DNA of 55,663 nt from an uncultured Ilumatobacter sp. (GTDB lineage: Bacteria > Actinomycetota > Acidimicrobiia > Acidimicrobiales > Ilumatobacteraceae): the NCBI GenBank assembly GCA_938044705.1, contig CALIOL010000014.1, positions 1 to 55,663 of the forward strand, written 5' to 3'. The notes under the pieces are model-generated. The model saw only the letters and a list, made by a program, of their open reading frames with translations. It had not been told where the DNA came from and did not search any database. The translations under genes were made by a program, and so were the position numbers. The stretch's first letter is position 1, and the number at the start of each line of letters is the position of its first letter. Shown here one piece after another: positions 1-10,002 of this stretch.

Positions 1-1293
1 CTCGACACCGAGTGGGATCGGTTTGCACCCGATGCGGAGACCGGGAAGATCTGCCGGAGTGTCGGCGGGGACATCAACAACGCGCCGTCACCGCCTCGAC
101 CCAAGCTCCCGATTCCGGTCGCATCACGCTCGGTCTCCACGACCGGGTCGACGTCGACTCAAGAAGCCTTCGGCCGCGTCCTCGCGAGCCTCGCTGATGT
201 CGAAGGCGTCGGCGATCGCCTCGTCACGACCGCCCCCGACGTCTCGATCTCGACCAACCTCGGCGGCTTCATCAACAAGCGCGGCGTCTACTCCCACGTC
301 GAACGAGACGACCATGGCGGCGCCGACCGCCTCCTCAAGTGGGCCCCGGCCCCTTCGGGCCAGCACATCGAACTCGGTATCAGCGAGATGAACCTGTTCA
401 TGCTGCTCGGTCAACTCGGCCTCAGCCACGACCATCACGGTCAACACCTGCTCCCGGTCGGCACCGTCTACGACCCCTTCGTCCTCCGTGGCCTCGACGC
501 GTTCATCTACGGGATCTACAACGATGCGAAGTTCGTCGTTGCTGGAACACCAGCGGGCGTGACGCTCGCTCCTGAGGGCGGTGCGCACCAGTCGACGATC
601 ACCGCTTCGGTGGGCGCGGAGTTGCCGAACCTGACGTACTTCGAGCCGGCGTTCGCGACCGAAGTCGACTGGATCCTGTGCGACGCACTCGACCAGGTCG
701 GCCGCGCCGACGGTATGAGTAGCTACCTGCGGTTGTCCACCCGTCCAATCGATCAGCAGCCGTTCGGCGCGGTTGCCGAGCGATTGGGAATGGACCGCCT
801 CCGCGCCCAGGTGCTGGACGGCGGCTACCGGCTCGTCGACGCTCCGCCCGACGGCCGCCCCGGCGTCACGATCGTCACCACCGGGGCGATGGTGGCCGAG
901 GCGCTCCAGGCTGCCGCCGAGCTCGACGCCGAAGGCGTGCAAGCAGCGGTGATCCATCTCACGAGCCCAGATCGTTTGTATCGCAGCTGGCGTGCCGGCT
1001 TCGCCACGGCGACGGCGACGGCACGCGTCGTGCGTGCTCCGAGCCACCTCCATCGTCTGATCCCGCATGCTGAGCGGAGACGACCGATCGTCAGTGTTCA
1101 CGACGCTGCGAGTCACAGCCTCGCTTGGCTCGGCTCGGCGGTCGGTACGCGTCAGTACACGTTGGGGGTCGATCGCTTCGGTGAGTCCGGGACCATCGCC
1201 GATCTCCATGAACTGACCGGCATCGACGCAGGCAGTGTGGTGAACGCAGCGTTGATCGCGGTGACCGAGTCGGACGCCGACGCCGTCGATTGA
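1..1293 (+). CDS. pyruvate dehydrogenase E1 / transketolase-like protein, 3' part (5' truncated by window edge)
   Basis: Frame 1 is open from base 1 (LDTEWDRFAPDAETGKICRS...TNLGGFINKRGVYSHVERDDHGGADRLLKWAP...GISEMNLFMLLGQLGLSHDHHGQHLLPVGTVYDPFVLRGLDAFIYGIYNDAKFVVAGTPAGVTLAPEGGAHQS); ORF track shows only the part from an internal ATG (388). Confidence 0.8.
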   Translation, partial: LDTEWDRFAPDAETGKICRSVGGDINNAPSPPRPKLPIPVASRSVSTTGSTSTQEAFGRVLASLADVEGVGDRLVTTAPDVSISTNLGGFINKRGVYSHVERDDHGGADRLLKWAPAPSGQHIELGISEMNLFMLLGQLGLSHDHHGQHLLPVGTVYDPFVLRGLDAFIYGIYNDAKFVVAGTPAGVTLAPEGGAHQSTITASVGAELPNLTYFEPAFATEVDWILCDALDQVGRADGMSSYLRLSTRPIDQQPFGAVAERLGMDRLRAQVLDGGYRLVDAPPDGRPGVTIVTTGAMVAEALQAAAELDAEGVQAAVIHLTSPDRLYRSWRAGFATATATARVVRAPSHLHRLIPHAERRRPIVSVHDAASHSLAWLGSAVGTRQYTLGVDRFGESGTIADLHELTGIDAGSVVNAALIAVTESDADAVD

Positions 1294-1449
1294 GTCGCGT
1301 TCCGTCTCCGGGACGTGGGTGAGGTTCTTTTCCCCTCTGGGTTCCTGATCGCCCACTGAGAGGGTGGCAGACGCTCCGCAGGGGTCGAGCCGCACGGACA
1401 CCTCACCCGCATCCGATGACGGCAACGTCACATCAACAAGGAGAACATC

Positions 1450-1719
1450 ATGAGCGCAGGAACCTATTCAGCAACGCCCGAAGACCTCGATGCGATCGGC
1501 ACGAAGCTCGAAGCACAGGTCACCATCGTCGACACGATCAAAGGAGACGTCGACAAGCAACTCGCGAACGCCGCCTGGACCGGCCCGGCCCGCGACTCGT
1601 TCCAGAGCCAGTGGACCGAGAGTTTCGTCCCGGCCCTCAACAAGTTGAACGAGGCGTTCGCCGGGACGGGCAAGGACTGTCACACCCGAGCTGAGAACAC
1701 CCGCATCGCCCTCGGCTGA
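1450..1719 (+). CDS. WXG100 family (ESAT-6-like) protein
   Basis: 89 aa, helical, central WTG motif (AAWTGPARDSFQSQW); RBS AAGGAG just upstream of ATG. Confidence 0.8.
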   Translation: MSAGTYSATPEDLDAIGTKLEAQVTIVDTIKGDVDKQLANAAWTGPARDSFQSQWTESFVPALNKLNEAFAGTGKDCHTRAENTRIALG

Positions 1720-1814
1720 GCGGGTCGACGTTCGTCGCGCGGCGCTCGGGCTCGGGCTGGCTTGGTCGAGAACCGAGCGAGCTCGGGCCGATGATCGCAC
1801 GTAGTCTCGGCGTG

Positions 1815-2522
1815 ATGACAGCACGGCGCATCGACGACTTCGACATCGTGGCGTTCGACGCTGACGACACGCTGTGGAAGTGCGAGGACGGCTTCCGCAG
1901 TGCCGAAGCACGATTCGAGAAACTCGTTGCACCGTTCACGCCGGTCGGTATCGACGTGCTCGATGCGCTGCATGCCACCGAGAAGACCGACATCCCGTCC
2001 CAGGGGTATGGCGTCAAAGCGTTCACGTTGTCGATGGTGCGAGCTGCGATCACGATGACCGATGGCGCCGTCACCACCGACGTCGTTCGCCAACTCGTCG
2101 ACCTCGGTGCCGCGATGCTCGTGGAGCAGGTGCACCTCCTGCCCGACGTTCCTCAGGTCCTCGAGCGTGTGGGAAGCGAAGTGCGCCTCGTGTTGATCAC
2201 GAAGGGAGACCTGGTCCATCAGACCCGCAAGGTCACGACCTCGGGCATCGAACATCATTTCAGCGACATCGAAATCGTGTTGGAGAAGGATCCTCCGATC
2301 TACGCGAGGTTGCTCGATCGCTTCGGGGTGGACCCCGATCGGTTCTGCATGGTCGGCAACTCGGTGCGCAGCGACATCTTGCCGGTCATGGCGCTCGGCG
2401 CTCACGCCGTGCACATTCCGTACCATCTCACGTGGGAGCTCGAACGGGTCGACGATCACACCGAAGACGTGGTCGCGCTCGACCGTTTGGCAGACCTGCC
2501 GGGCTGGCTCGGTCTCGACTGA
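1815..2522 (+). CDS. HAD family hydrolase
   Basis: FDADDTLWKCEDGF motif I, LITKGD, MVGNSVRSDILP; ATG 1815 preceded by TAGTCT box (ORF track start 1791). Confidence 0.85.
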   Translation: MTARRIDDFDIVAFDADDTLWKCEDGFRSAEARFEKLVAPFTPVGIDVLDALHATEKTDIPSQGYGVKAFTLSMVRAAITMTDGAVTTDVVRQLVDLGAAMLVEQVHLLPDVPQVLERVGSEVRLVLITKGDLVHQTRKVTTSGIEHHFSDIEIVLEKDPPIYARLLDRFGVDPDRFCMVGNSVRSDILPVMALGAHAVHIPYHLTWELERVDDHTEDVVALDRLADLPGWLGLD

Positions 2523-2545
2523 TCAGAACGCGACGCTCGGGTTAC

Positions 2546-3523
2546 TCAGAGTCGTCGCAGTTGAACGCGATCGATGCGGTGATCCTTGCGCTTTCGAAGG
2601 ATCGCTGACGCACGGTCGCGAGTCGGCGCGATGTTGTCTCGGAGGTTGAGGCCGTTGATCGACTGCCAGATACCGCGGGCCGTATCGACAGCTTCGTCGT
2701 CGGTGAGGTCTGCGTAGTTGGAAAAGAAGCTGTCGGGATTCTGGAAGACCGATTCACGCAGCGTGAGGAACCGCTCGACGTACCAGTTCTCGATGTCGGA
2801 CTCGTCCGCGTCGATGTAGATCGAGAAGTCGAAGTAGTCGCTGACGAATTCGGTCGACGACTCTCCGGTCTGCAAGACGTTGAGTCCTTCGAGAATGACG
2901 ATGTCGGGCTGCTCGATGACGACGCGCTCATCATCGATGATGTCGTAGACCACGTGGCTGTACACGGGGGCCTCGACGTGTGCGTGGCCGCTCTTGATCT
3001 CTCGCAACACCCGGAGCAGCTCGCGTGTGTCGTACGACTCGGGAAACCCCTTGCGATGCATGAGCCCACGTGACTCGAGCACTCGGTTCGGATGGAGGAA
3101 CCCGTCGGTGGTGATGAGGTCGACCTTTGGATGGTCCGGCCACTGGGCGAGCAAGGCCTGAAGGATGCGAGCAAAGGTGCTCTTGCCGACGGCGACCGAT
3201 CCGGCGATGCCGATGACGTAGGGGACCTTCGGGGCGCGAGCGCCGAGGAATGTCGCCGACACCTTGTGCAAGTCCTGAGTGGCCGCCACGTACAGGTTGA
3301 GGAGTCGGCTCAGCGGGAGGTAGATCGCCGCCACCTCGTCGATGTCGATGCGCTCGTTGATGCCGCGGAGCCGATCGAGATCGGGCTCGCGAAGCGTGAG
3401 CGGTGTTGCTGCTCGGAGCTCTGCCCATTCGTCTCGATCGAACGACAGGTGTCGGGACTCGTCGGAGAATGCGCGAGCGGGCGTCGTCGTCGACTGCTCG
3501 GCGTCGGTCACGTTTTGAACCAT
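2546..3523 (-). CDS. coaA: type I pantothenate kinase
   Basis: [22 protein letters not shown]-loop, [39 protein letters not shown]. Confidence 0.95.
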   Translation of the reverse strand: MVQNVTDAEQSTTTPARAFSDESRHLSFDRDEWAELRAATPLTLREPDLDRLRGINERIDIDEVAAIYLPLSRLLNLYVAATQDLHKVSATFLGARAPKVPYVIGIAGSVAVGKSTFARILQALLAQWPDHPKVDLITTDGFLHPNRVLESRGLMHRKGFPESYDTRELLRVLREIKSGHAHVEAPVYSHVVYDIIDDERVVIEQPDIVILEGLNVLQTGESSTEFVSDYFDFSIYIDADESDIENWYVERFLTLRESVFQNPDSFFSNYADLTDDEAVDTARGIWQSINGLNLRDNIAPTRDRASAILRKRKDHRIDRVQLRRL

Positions 3524-3555
3524 AGACGGGGGCGGCTCCGCGTACCCTCTCGGCG

Positions 3556-5001
3556 GTGACCGTGGATCCCGACCTCGCCGATACGGTCGGTGCCGGCGCG
3601 TCGGCCGATCGCAAGCAGCGCGGCGCGTGGTTCACGCCACGACACCTCGTCTCATCTGTCGTCGAGGCCGTCGTGGACGATGACTTCGTCGAGGCTCGAC
3701 GCAATCGTCCGATCAGCGTGATCGATCCGGCTTGTGGCGATGGTCGGTTTCTGGTGGCTGTTCGAGCGGCAATCGAACGCCGTGGCGGATCGGCGCGCCT
3801 CATCGGTGTGGACATCGACGCATCCACGCTCGACTCGATCGAGTCGACCGCCGGCATCGACACGGTGTGCGCTGACGCCTTGAGCACCGGCTGGCTCGAC
3901 TCGGTGCAACCTGAAGGAGGCTTCGACCTCGTGATCGGGAACCCGCCGTACCTCTCGCAGATGGCGGCCGCGACGACCCGCGGCGGATCGAGCGGACGAG
4001 GTGGTGGTCCCTACATGGACGCGGCGGCTGAGTTCCTCGCACTCGGGATGGAACTGGTCGACCCCGAGGGTGGACGACTCGCGTACGTGTTGCCGCAATC
4101 GATCCTGTCGGCGCAAGACGCCGGCGAAGTGCGACGGCGAATCGACGAACGGTCGACGATGATCTGGTCGACGTGGACGGGCGAACGCGACTTCGATGCC
4201 CAGGTCGTCACCTGCGCGTTGGCGTTCGAGTTCGGGCGTCGTTTCGGCGACGCAAACGACGGCAACTGGTCCCACGTCGTCACCGAACGGTCGGGAGTTC
4301 CTGCGTTGGCGTCGGTGTTCGAACGCACGACTTCCGAGGCGGGCAGTCTGGGCGACCGCGTCCGTTTGAACGCGAACTTTCGAGACGAGTACTACGGCAT
4401 GATCCCGGCCGTCGGCGATCACGCTTCGGGTCCGCCGCTGATCACCAGCGGATTGATCGATCCGGGCCGTTGTCTCTGGGGTGAGCGGCCGGTCAGATTC
4501 GCGAAGCAGCGGTTCACGGCGCCGCGTCTCGATCTCGCCGCTCTCGACGACAAGATGTCGCGGTGGGCCGAACAGCGGCTGGTCCCGAAAGTCCTGATCG
4601 CGAACCAGACGCCGATCCTGGAAGCCGTGTGCGATCCGAACGGCGACTGGCTCCCCGGCGTGCCCGTCGTGGCGGCATATCCGCACGACGCCAACAGCGC
4701 CGTCGCGACGGCGTGGGAGGTTGCCGCCGTGCTCACTTCGCCAGCGGCGTCGACCTGGGCGTGGCATCAGCGAGGCGGAACGGGCCTCGGGCCGACAGCT
4801 ATTCGAGTGGGCCCAACCATGCTTGCCGAGCTTCCTTGGCCCGACGGACCGCTCGACGCTGCGATCGATGCGCTGCGGAGCGGTGACGTCGAGCGATGTG
4901 GCGCGCTTGTCGATGCGGCCTATGGGCTCAGCGCGCCTGAGCAGGAGTCCGCAATGGGCTGGTGGCAGGTGTCGCTGGACCGCATCGGGCGACGAAACTG
5001 A
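3556..5001 (+). CDS. N6-adenine DNA methyltransferase (class I, NPPY), orphan
   Basis: [33 protein letters not shown] motifs; no adjacent restriction endonuclease or specificity subunit. Confidence 0.85.
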   Translation: MTVDPDLADTVGAGASADRKQRGAWFTPRHLVSSVVEAVVDDDFVEARRNRPISVIDPACGDGRFLVAVRAAIERRGGSARLIGVDIDASTLDSIESTAGIDTVCADALSTGWLDSVQPEGGFDLVIGNPPYLSQMAAATTRGGSSGRGGGPYMDAAAEFLALGMELVDPEGGRLAYVLPQSILSAQDAGEVRRRIDERSTMIWSTWTGERDFDAQVVTCALAFEFGRRFGDANDGNWSHVVTERSGVPALASVFERTTSEAGSLGDRVRLNANFRDEYYGMIPAVGDHASGPPLITSGLIDPGRCLWGERPVRFAKQRFTAPRLDLAALDDKMSRWAEQRLVPKVLIANQTPILEAVCDPNGDWLPGVPVVAAYPHDANSAVATAWEVAAVLTSPAASTWAWHQRGGTGLGPTAIRVGPTMLAELPWPDGPLDAAIDALRSGDVERCGALVDAAYGLSAPEQESAMGWWQVSLDRIGRRN

Positions 5002-5038
5002 CGGAGCCGGGTGCCTGAAGCCGCGCCATGATGTCGGG

Positions 5039-6199
5039 GTGACCGGACGACTCGACCTCCCCGACTTCGAGTTGGAGACCTACTTCAGTCGCTGGGAGTT
5101 CACTGCCGAGCACCACCTGACCGCGTCGGACGCAGAGTCGATGTCGATGTCGGAGCTGCTGGCCCTGGGAACCGATGACGATCGGACGGCGTTCGATCAG
5201 CTGCACCTCGGCTACACACCCACCTGGGGTACCGATGCACTGCGAGCCGCGGTTGCCGAGTCCTACTCGGGTCTCGAACCCGCCGATGTCCTCGCATTCG
5301 CTGGGGCAGGAGAAGCCCTGTTCTGGGCGATGCAACTGTTCGTCGAGCCCGGTGACCACGTCATCGTCACCGTCCCGAACTATCAATCGATCGAGTCGAT
5401 TCCCGTGGCGACCGGGGTCGACGTGAGCGGCCTCCCGCTGTGGTCGGGTGATGGAGCGGACCTCGAATGGACCCTCGACCTCGAACGGTTTGCGTCGCTG
5501 CTGCGGCCCGAGACCACGCTCGTCTCGGTCAACTTCCCGAACAACCCAACGGGGTTCGTTCCGGACCACGAGACCTGGGTTGCGTTCAACGCGATGTGCA
5601 ACGACCGAGGCGTCCGCGTGGTGAGCGACGAGGTGTATCGAGGTGTCGAGCTCGATCCGGCACGAACACTCGCGGCAGCCGCCGAGATCAATCCGACGGC
5701 GCTGAGCATCTCGGTCACGTCGAAGGCGTACGGACTGCCAGGGCTCCGCGTCGGCTGGGCGGTGTCGAAGGATCACGACGCGCTCGGTCGCCTCGAGCGG
5801 GCCAAGCACTACACCAGCATCTGCAACTCGGGGCCGAGCGAACATCTCGCGGTCATTGCGCTCCGCAACGCCGACGCGATTCTCGATCGCAACCGCTCGA
5901 TCGTGGACTCCAACGACGCAGTGGTCACCGACTTCATGGCCAGTCATCCCGATCTGTTCGACTACGCAACACCCGACGGTGGTTGTGTGGCGTTCCCGCG
6001 ATTCCTCGGACCGGAAGGCCCGACCGAGTTCTGTCGACGTGCGGTCGAGGAAGACGGCGTGTTGTTGCTCCCGAACTCCGTCTATCGATCAGGTCTGTGC
6101 GAGGTTCCCGACGATCGCTTCCGCATCGGTATCGGGCGCGTCGATGTTCCGAAATCCGTCGACGCGCTCGAACAACACGTGGCCCGGCGGGCGCACTGA
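5039..6199 (+). CDS. aminotransferase class I/II
   Basis: PLP fold-type I motifs: FAGAGEALFWAMQ, VNFPNNPTGFVPD, SDEVYRG, SISVTSKAYGLPGLRVGW; likely GTG start at 5039 rather than the ORF-track 4721. Confidence 0.85.
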   Translation: MTGRLDLPDFELETYFSRWEFTAEHHLTASDAESMSMSELLALGTDDDRTAFDQLHLGYTPTWGTDALRAAVAESYSGLEPADVLAFAGAGEALFWAMQLFVEPGDHVIVTVPNYQSIESIPVATGVDVSGLPLWSGDGADLEWTLDLERFASLLRPETTLVSVNFPNNPTGFVPDHETWVAFNAMCNDRGVRVVSDEVYRGVELDPARTLAAAAEINPTALSISVTSKAYGLPGLRVGWAVSKDHDALGRLERAKHYTSICNSGPSEHLAVIALRNADAILDRNRSIVDSNDAVVTDFMASHPDLFDYATPDGGCVAFPRFLGPEGPTEFCRRAVEEDGVLLLPNSVYRSGLCEVPDDRFRIGIGRVDVPKSVDALEQHVARRAH

Positions 6200-6215
6200 G
6201 GGGAGGGTTGACGCC

Positions 6216-7226
6216 ATGCTGATCGTCGCCAGTGACGCACACCGAGGCCATCGCTACCGCGAACTTCACAACGGTGAGATGGTCGATGGGTTCGAGCGAC
6301 CCGAACGCGCCGATCTCATCGCCGAGGCACTCCGCAGCGCCGGCTACGACTTCACCGAGCCCGACCCCGTCGATCGTGAGTTGGTCGGCCGCGTGCACAC
6401 GCCGGCGTACGTCGAGTTCTTGGAGACTGCCTGGGATCGCTGGACGGCAGCGGGGCACGAGGCCCCGGCTGCGATGGGATTCATGTGGCCCACCGGTGGC
6501 TTCAGCGATCGGGAACCGAGCGACATCGTCGGACTCCTCGGGAGGCACAGCTTCAGCGCCGACACCTCGATCGTGCCGGGTACATGGGATGCCGTCGCGT
6601 CGTCGGCGTCGATCGCGATGACCGCCGCCGATCGCACTCTCGACCATGGCGCAACTGCGTACGGACTGTGTCGGCCTCCCGGGCATCACGCCGGCCGCGA
6701 TCGGTTCGGCGGCTACTGCTACCTGAACAACGCGGCGGTCGCAGCGCAGCGTCTGCGGGATCGTGGAATCGCGCGAGTCGGGGTGCTCGACGTGGACTAC
6801 CACCACGGCAACGGCACACAGGAGATCTTCTACGCGCGCGATGACGTGGTGTTCGCGTCGATCCACGCTGACCCTGTCGAGGAGTTTCCGTGGTTCGCCG
6901 GGTTCGCCGATGAACGCGGTGCCGGCGCGGGCGAAGGAGCGAACGTGAACCTTTCGCTCCCGAGGCGAGCGAGTCGCAGCGCATGGTTCGATGCGCTCGG
7001 AACGGCGCTCGAGTCGATGAGGGCTGTTGATGGTCTCGTCGTGTCGTTGGGCGTCGACACGTTCGTCGACGATCCGCTGGGAACCTTCGCACTCACCAAC
7101 GAGGACTTCGCGCGCATGGCGACCGAGATCCGAGCGGTCGACCTGCCGACCGTGGTCGTGCAAGAGGGCGGCTACGAGTCTGATGACCTCGGGCGTAACG
7201 TCGCGACCTTCCTCGCAGACTGCTGA
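6216..7226 (+). CDS. histone deacetylase family / acetoin utilization-like protein
   Basis: RPPGHHAG, GYCYLNNAAVAAQ, GVLDVDYHHGNGTQEIFYARDDV, VVSLGVDTF. Confidence 0.9.
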   Translation: MLIVASDAHRGHRYRELHNGEMVDGFERPERADLIAEALRSAGYDFTEPDPVDRELVGRVHTPAYVEFLETAWDRWTAAGHEAPAAMGFMWPTGGFSDREPSDIVGLLGRHSFSADTSIVPGTWDAVASSASIAMTAADRTLDHGATAYGLCRPPGHHAGRDRFGGYCYLNNAAVAAQRLRDRGIARVGVLDVDYHHGNGTQEIFYARDDVVFASIHADPVEEFPWFAGFADERGAGAGEGANVNLSLPRRASRSAWFDALGTALESMRAVDGLVVSLGVDTFVDDPLGTFALTNEDFARMATEIRAVDLPTVVVQEGGYESDDLGRNVATFLADC

Positions 7227-7238
7227 CGGCCTCTCGAC

Positions 7239-7895
7239 CTACCGCACGGTGTGCAAGCGGTCGCCCACTCGCTCGCGCATGTCGTTCCAGCCGTTCCAGC
7301 CAGGGGATCCGGCGATCATCCACAGCAACGCGAGGCCGGCGAGTTCTGCAAGGTGTGTTGCTTCGGCAACGGCTGACCGCCCGCCGTCGGCGAGGTCGAA
7401 ACCGGTGCTTGCCAGCATCGAGACGACGAGTGCCCCGACGAACGGCAGCATCCCGAAGGCTCGGTGCGGACGCCAGGCCGCGTACGCGAACCCGATCGCA
7501 AGTGCCACACCGAACGCTCCGAGGTGTCGTGCCATGTGCGTCTCGGCGCCGTCTGCCTCGCCGGAGATGAGCAAGACGATGTTCTGAGCGAACAAGACGA
7601 CGGCCACCCATGCGAGTGCTGGACGCATCCACCCGCCGCGACCCAACACCGCGGGGTGCACTCGCGAGGTGACCGCCATGACAAGGTCGGGAACGGGTTC
7701 GGCGGGGCGCAGTCGAACCCGTCGTTCGACGAGGTCGAGTCGCTCGGCGAACGAGGCGCAGGCGGCACAGCTCCCGAGATGGAGGTCGAGCGAGGCCTGC
7801 TCATCGAGTGACGCTTCGCCGTCGGTCGCGACCGAGATCAACTCGAGCGCATCGTCGCAGTTGAGTTCTGGGATGTGTCGATCATCACGTTCCAC
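7239..7895 (-). CDS. anti-sigma factor with N-terminal zinc finger (ZAS) and TM segments
   Basis: LDLHLGSCAACASF (Hx3Cx2C), hydrophobic C-terminal segments, divergent from the ECF sigma gene. Confidence 0.8.
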   Translation of the reverse strand: MERDDRHIPELNCDDALELISVATDGEASLDEQASLDLHLGSCAACASFAERLDLVERRVRLRPAEPVPDLVMAVTSRVHPAVLGRGGWMRPALAWVAVVLFAQNIVLLISGEADGAETHMARHLGAFGVALAIGFAYAAWRPHRAFGMLPFVGALVVSMLASTGFDLADGGRSAVAEATHLAELAGLALLWMIAGSPGWNGWNDMRERVGDRLHTVR

Positions 7896-7954
7896 GAAAC
7901 ATCAGGTCGCAACGCGGTCGGATTCGGTTCCCGCAATGCGAGAATGTTCATCAG

Positions 7955-8539
7955 ATGGACCACTTGACCCGATTGCTCCTCGAGGCGCGAGATGGTGACC
8001 GCGGCGCGCTCGAGCGTTTCGTGTCCGAGACCCAAGGCGATGTCTGGAAGCTGTGCCGGTATCTCGGCGACGCGCGAGATGCCGATGACCTGGCCCAAGA
8101 GGTGTACGAGCGAGCTGTTCGTTCACTGCATCGCTACCGCGCAGAAGGGCCCGCCCGCGGGTGGTTGCTCACGATCGCGCGTCGAGTGTGCGTCGACCAC
8201 TCACGGCGCGCCCAGCGCCGTCGCCGCCGCGACGCCGCGGTACTCGACAACGCAGTGGCCGGTGGAGGAATCGGAACTCTCACCTCGGTGGACGCTGCGG
8301 ACCGCATTGCGCTTGGTGACGTGCTCGACGGACTGGGAGACGAGCGCCGTGACGCGTTCGTGCTGACCCAAGTGCTCGGCATGCACTACGACGAAGCCGC
8401 CGAGGTGCTCGGCTGCCCCGTCGGCACGATTCGTTCGCGTGTAGCGCGTGCCCGTCTCGACCTGGTCGAGATGATGACCGATGACACCGTCGATGACGAG
8501 TCGGCCACGGGAACCGACGGGCCCCTTCGAGCGACCTGA
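7955..8539 (+). CDS. ECF-type RNA polymerase sigma factor
   Basis: Sigma-70 region 2 (DADDLAQEVYERAVRSLHRYR...GWLLTIARRVCVDHSRR) and region 4 (HYDEAAEVLGCPVGTIRSRVARARLDL). Confidence 0.9.
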   Translation: MDHLTRLLLEARDGDRGALERFVSETQGDVWKLCRYLGDARDADDLAQEVYERAVRSLHRYRAEGPARGWLLTIARRVCVDHSRRAQRRRRRDAAVLDNAVAGGGIGTLTSVDAADRIALGDVLDGLGDERRDAFVLTQVLGMHYDEAAEVLGCPVGTIRSRVARARLDLVEMMTDDTVDDESATGTDGPLRAT

Positions 8540-8544
8540 ACCTC

Positions 8545-8961
8545 GTGGACGGACCTAGAGCAGTAGCGAGCAAGCGGCTACGACGAGGAAGAGTTGCCGG
8601 AGGTGCAGCCGCGGTCGCCTTGATCGTCGGCCTCAGCGCTTGTGGCGGCGAGAGCCAGTTCTCGGAGATCGCGCAACGCGGTAAGGACACCGCACTCTCC
8701 AACGGCTGTGCGTCGTGTCACGGAGCGCAGGGCCAAGGAGGCGTCGGCCCGTCGTGGGTCGACCTTGCAGGGAGCGATGTCGAGTTGAAGGACGGAAGCG
8801 TCGTCGTTGCCGACGACGCGTATCTGCTGCGCTCGATCCTCGACCCGAGCGCAGAAGAGGCAGCTGGGTTCACACTCGCCATGCCGGTCAACGGGCTGAG
8901 CGAAGCGCAAGCGGCAGACATCGTGGCGTACATCAAGGAGCTGACGAGCGATGACAACTGA
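8545..8961 (+). CDS. cytochrome c, lipoprotein-like
   Basis: CASCH heme motif, LAMPVNGLSE axial Met region, N-terminal hydrophobic segment ending LSACGGE. Confidence 0.85.
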   Translation: MDGPRAVASKRLRRGRVAGGAAAVALIVGLSACGGESQFSEIAQRGKDTALSNGCASCHGAQGQGGVGPSWVDLAGSDVELKDGSVVVADDAYLLRSILDPSAEEAAGFTLAMPVNGLSEAQAADIVAYIKELTSDDN

Positions 8962-9622
8962 TCACGCACGCCGACGCATGTCCCGCCGGGGCTTCGTCGG
9001 CCTCACGAGCGCTGCGGCGCTGGTCCTGGCAGCCTGCGGCGGGTCGAGTGATTCGGAGAGCAGTGCGGAGACCTCGGACGAACCGGTTCTCTCCGGTGTG
9101 GTCCGCGAGCCGGCGCCGGTTGTCGACGGAACCGCACTGCCGTCATTGACCGACCCCGGGACCGCGGTCGAGTTCCGCGCCCAGCCAGGCGGCATCGAGG
9201 TCGTGTACTTCGGATTTACCAACTGCCCGGACGTGTGCCCGACCACGATGTCCGATCTTCGTGCTGCGCTCAACCGGATCGAGCGCGACGACCCCGGGCG
9301 CACCGACCTGGTCGACACGCTCGTGGTCACCGTCGACCCGGCCAGAGACCTGGAGGTGTTGCCGCAGTACGCCACCAGCTTCGTGAGTGACGCAGTCGCT
9401 GCCGGCACGATGGACGAGGAACTGCTGCTCGCCGCGGCCGAACCGTTCGGGGTGAGCTACGACGTGCGCACCCTCGACGACGGCACCGTCGAAGTCGACC
9501 ACTCGCCGTTCCTGTACGCGGTGGACGACGAAGGCCACCTCGTGCTCACGTGGCAGTTCGGGGCCCAACCGAGCGACATCGCCAATGACCTGACGATCCT
9601 GTTGGACCAGGCCGCAGCATGA
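8951..9622 (+). CDS. SCO1/SenC family copper-chaperone protein
   Basis: GFTNCPDVCPTTMSDL (CxxxCP), distal His in VDHSPFLYAVDDEG; lipobox LAACGGS. Confidence 0.9.
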   Translation: MTTDHARRRMSRRGFVGLTSAAALVLAACGGSSDSESSAETSDEPVLSGVVREPAPVVDGTALPSLTDPGTAVEFRAQPGGIEVVYFGFTNCPDVCPTTMSDLRAALNRIERDDPGRTDLVDTLVVTVDPARDLEVLPQYATSFVSDAVAAGTMDEELLLAAAEPFGVSYDVRTLDDGTVEVDHSPFLYAVDDEGHLVLTWQFGAQPSDIANDLTILLDQAAA

Positions 9623-9999
9623 CCACGAGACGACTTCTCGCACTTCTCGGCGCGGCAACGTTCGGAGTCGTCGCGTGCGGTGGTGATGCCGCCGCTGGGC
9701 CGGGACTCTCACCGACCGAGGTAGCCGGGGCAGCAACGTACGAGTACACGATTCCGGCTGGCGCAGGTGAAGCGCTCGATGCCGGAACGCCGTTGGAGAT
9801 CCTGCCCGGCGAGCTCGTCACGCAGGTCGGTGAGACCATCCGCATCGTCAACGAGGACGACCGAGGACACAACGTCGGGCCGTGGTTCGTGGGAGCGAAC
9901 GAGACCTTGAACCAGGAGTTCACCTCGGCCGGCGAGTTCGAAGGTGTGTGCACCGTGCATCCCAGCGGTCAGCTGATTCTCGTCGTCGAAGAGGCCTGA
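9619..9999 (+). CDS. cupredoxin-domain protein
   Basis: ETIRIVNEDDRGHNVGPW...EFEGVCTVHPSGQLILVV with His and C-x2-H; lipobox VVACGGD; 4-bp overlap with upstream gene. Confidence 0.8.
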   Translation: MTTRRLLALLGAATFGVVACGGDAAAGPGLSPTEVAGAATYEYTIPAGAGEALDAGTPLEILPGELVTQVGETIRIVNEDDRGHNVGPWFVGANETLNQEFTSAGEFEGVCTVHPSGQLILVVEEA

Positions 10000-10002
10000 C
10001 CG

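Noticed and set aside
124-1431. 435-aa minus ORF
   Set aside because: Antisense to the PDH E1/transketolase-like gene, no recognisable motif.
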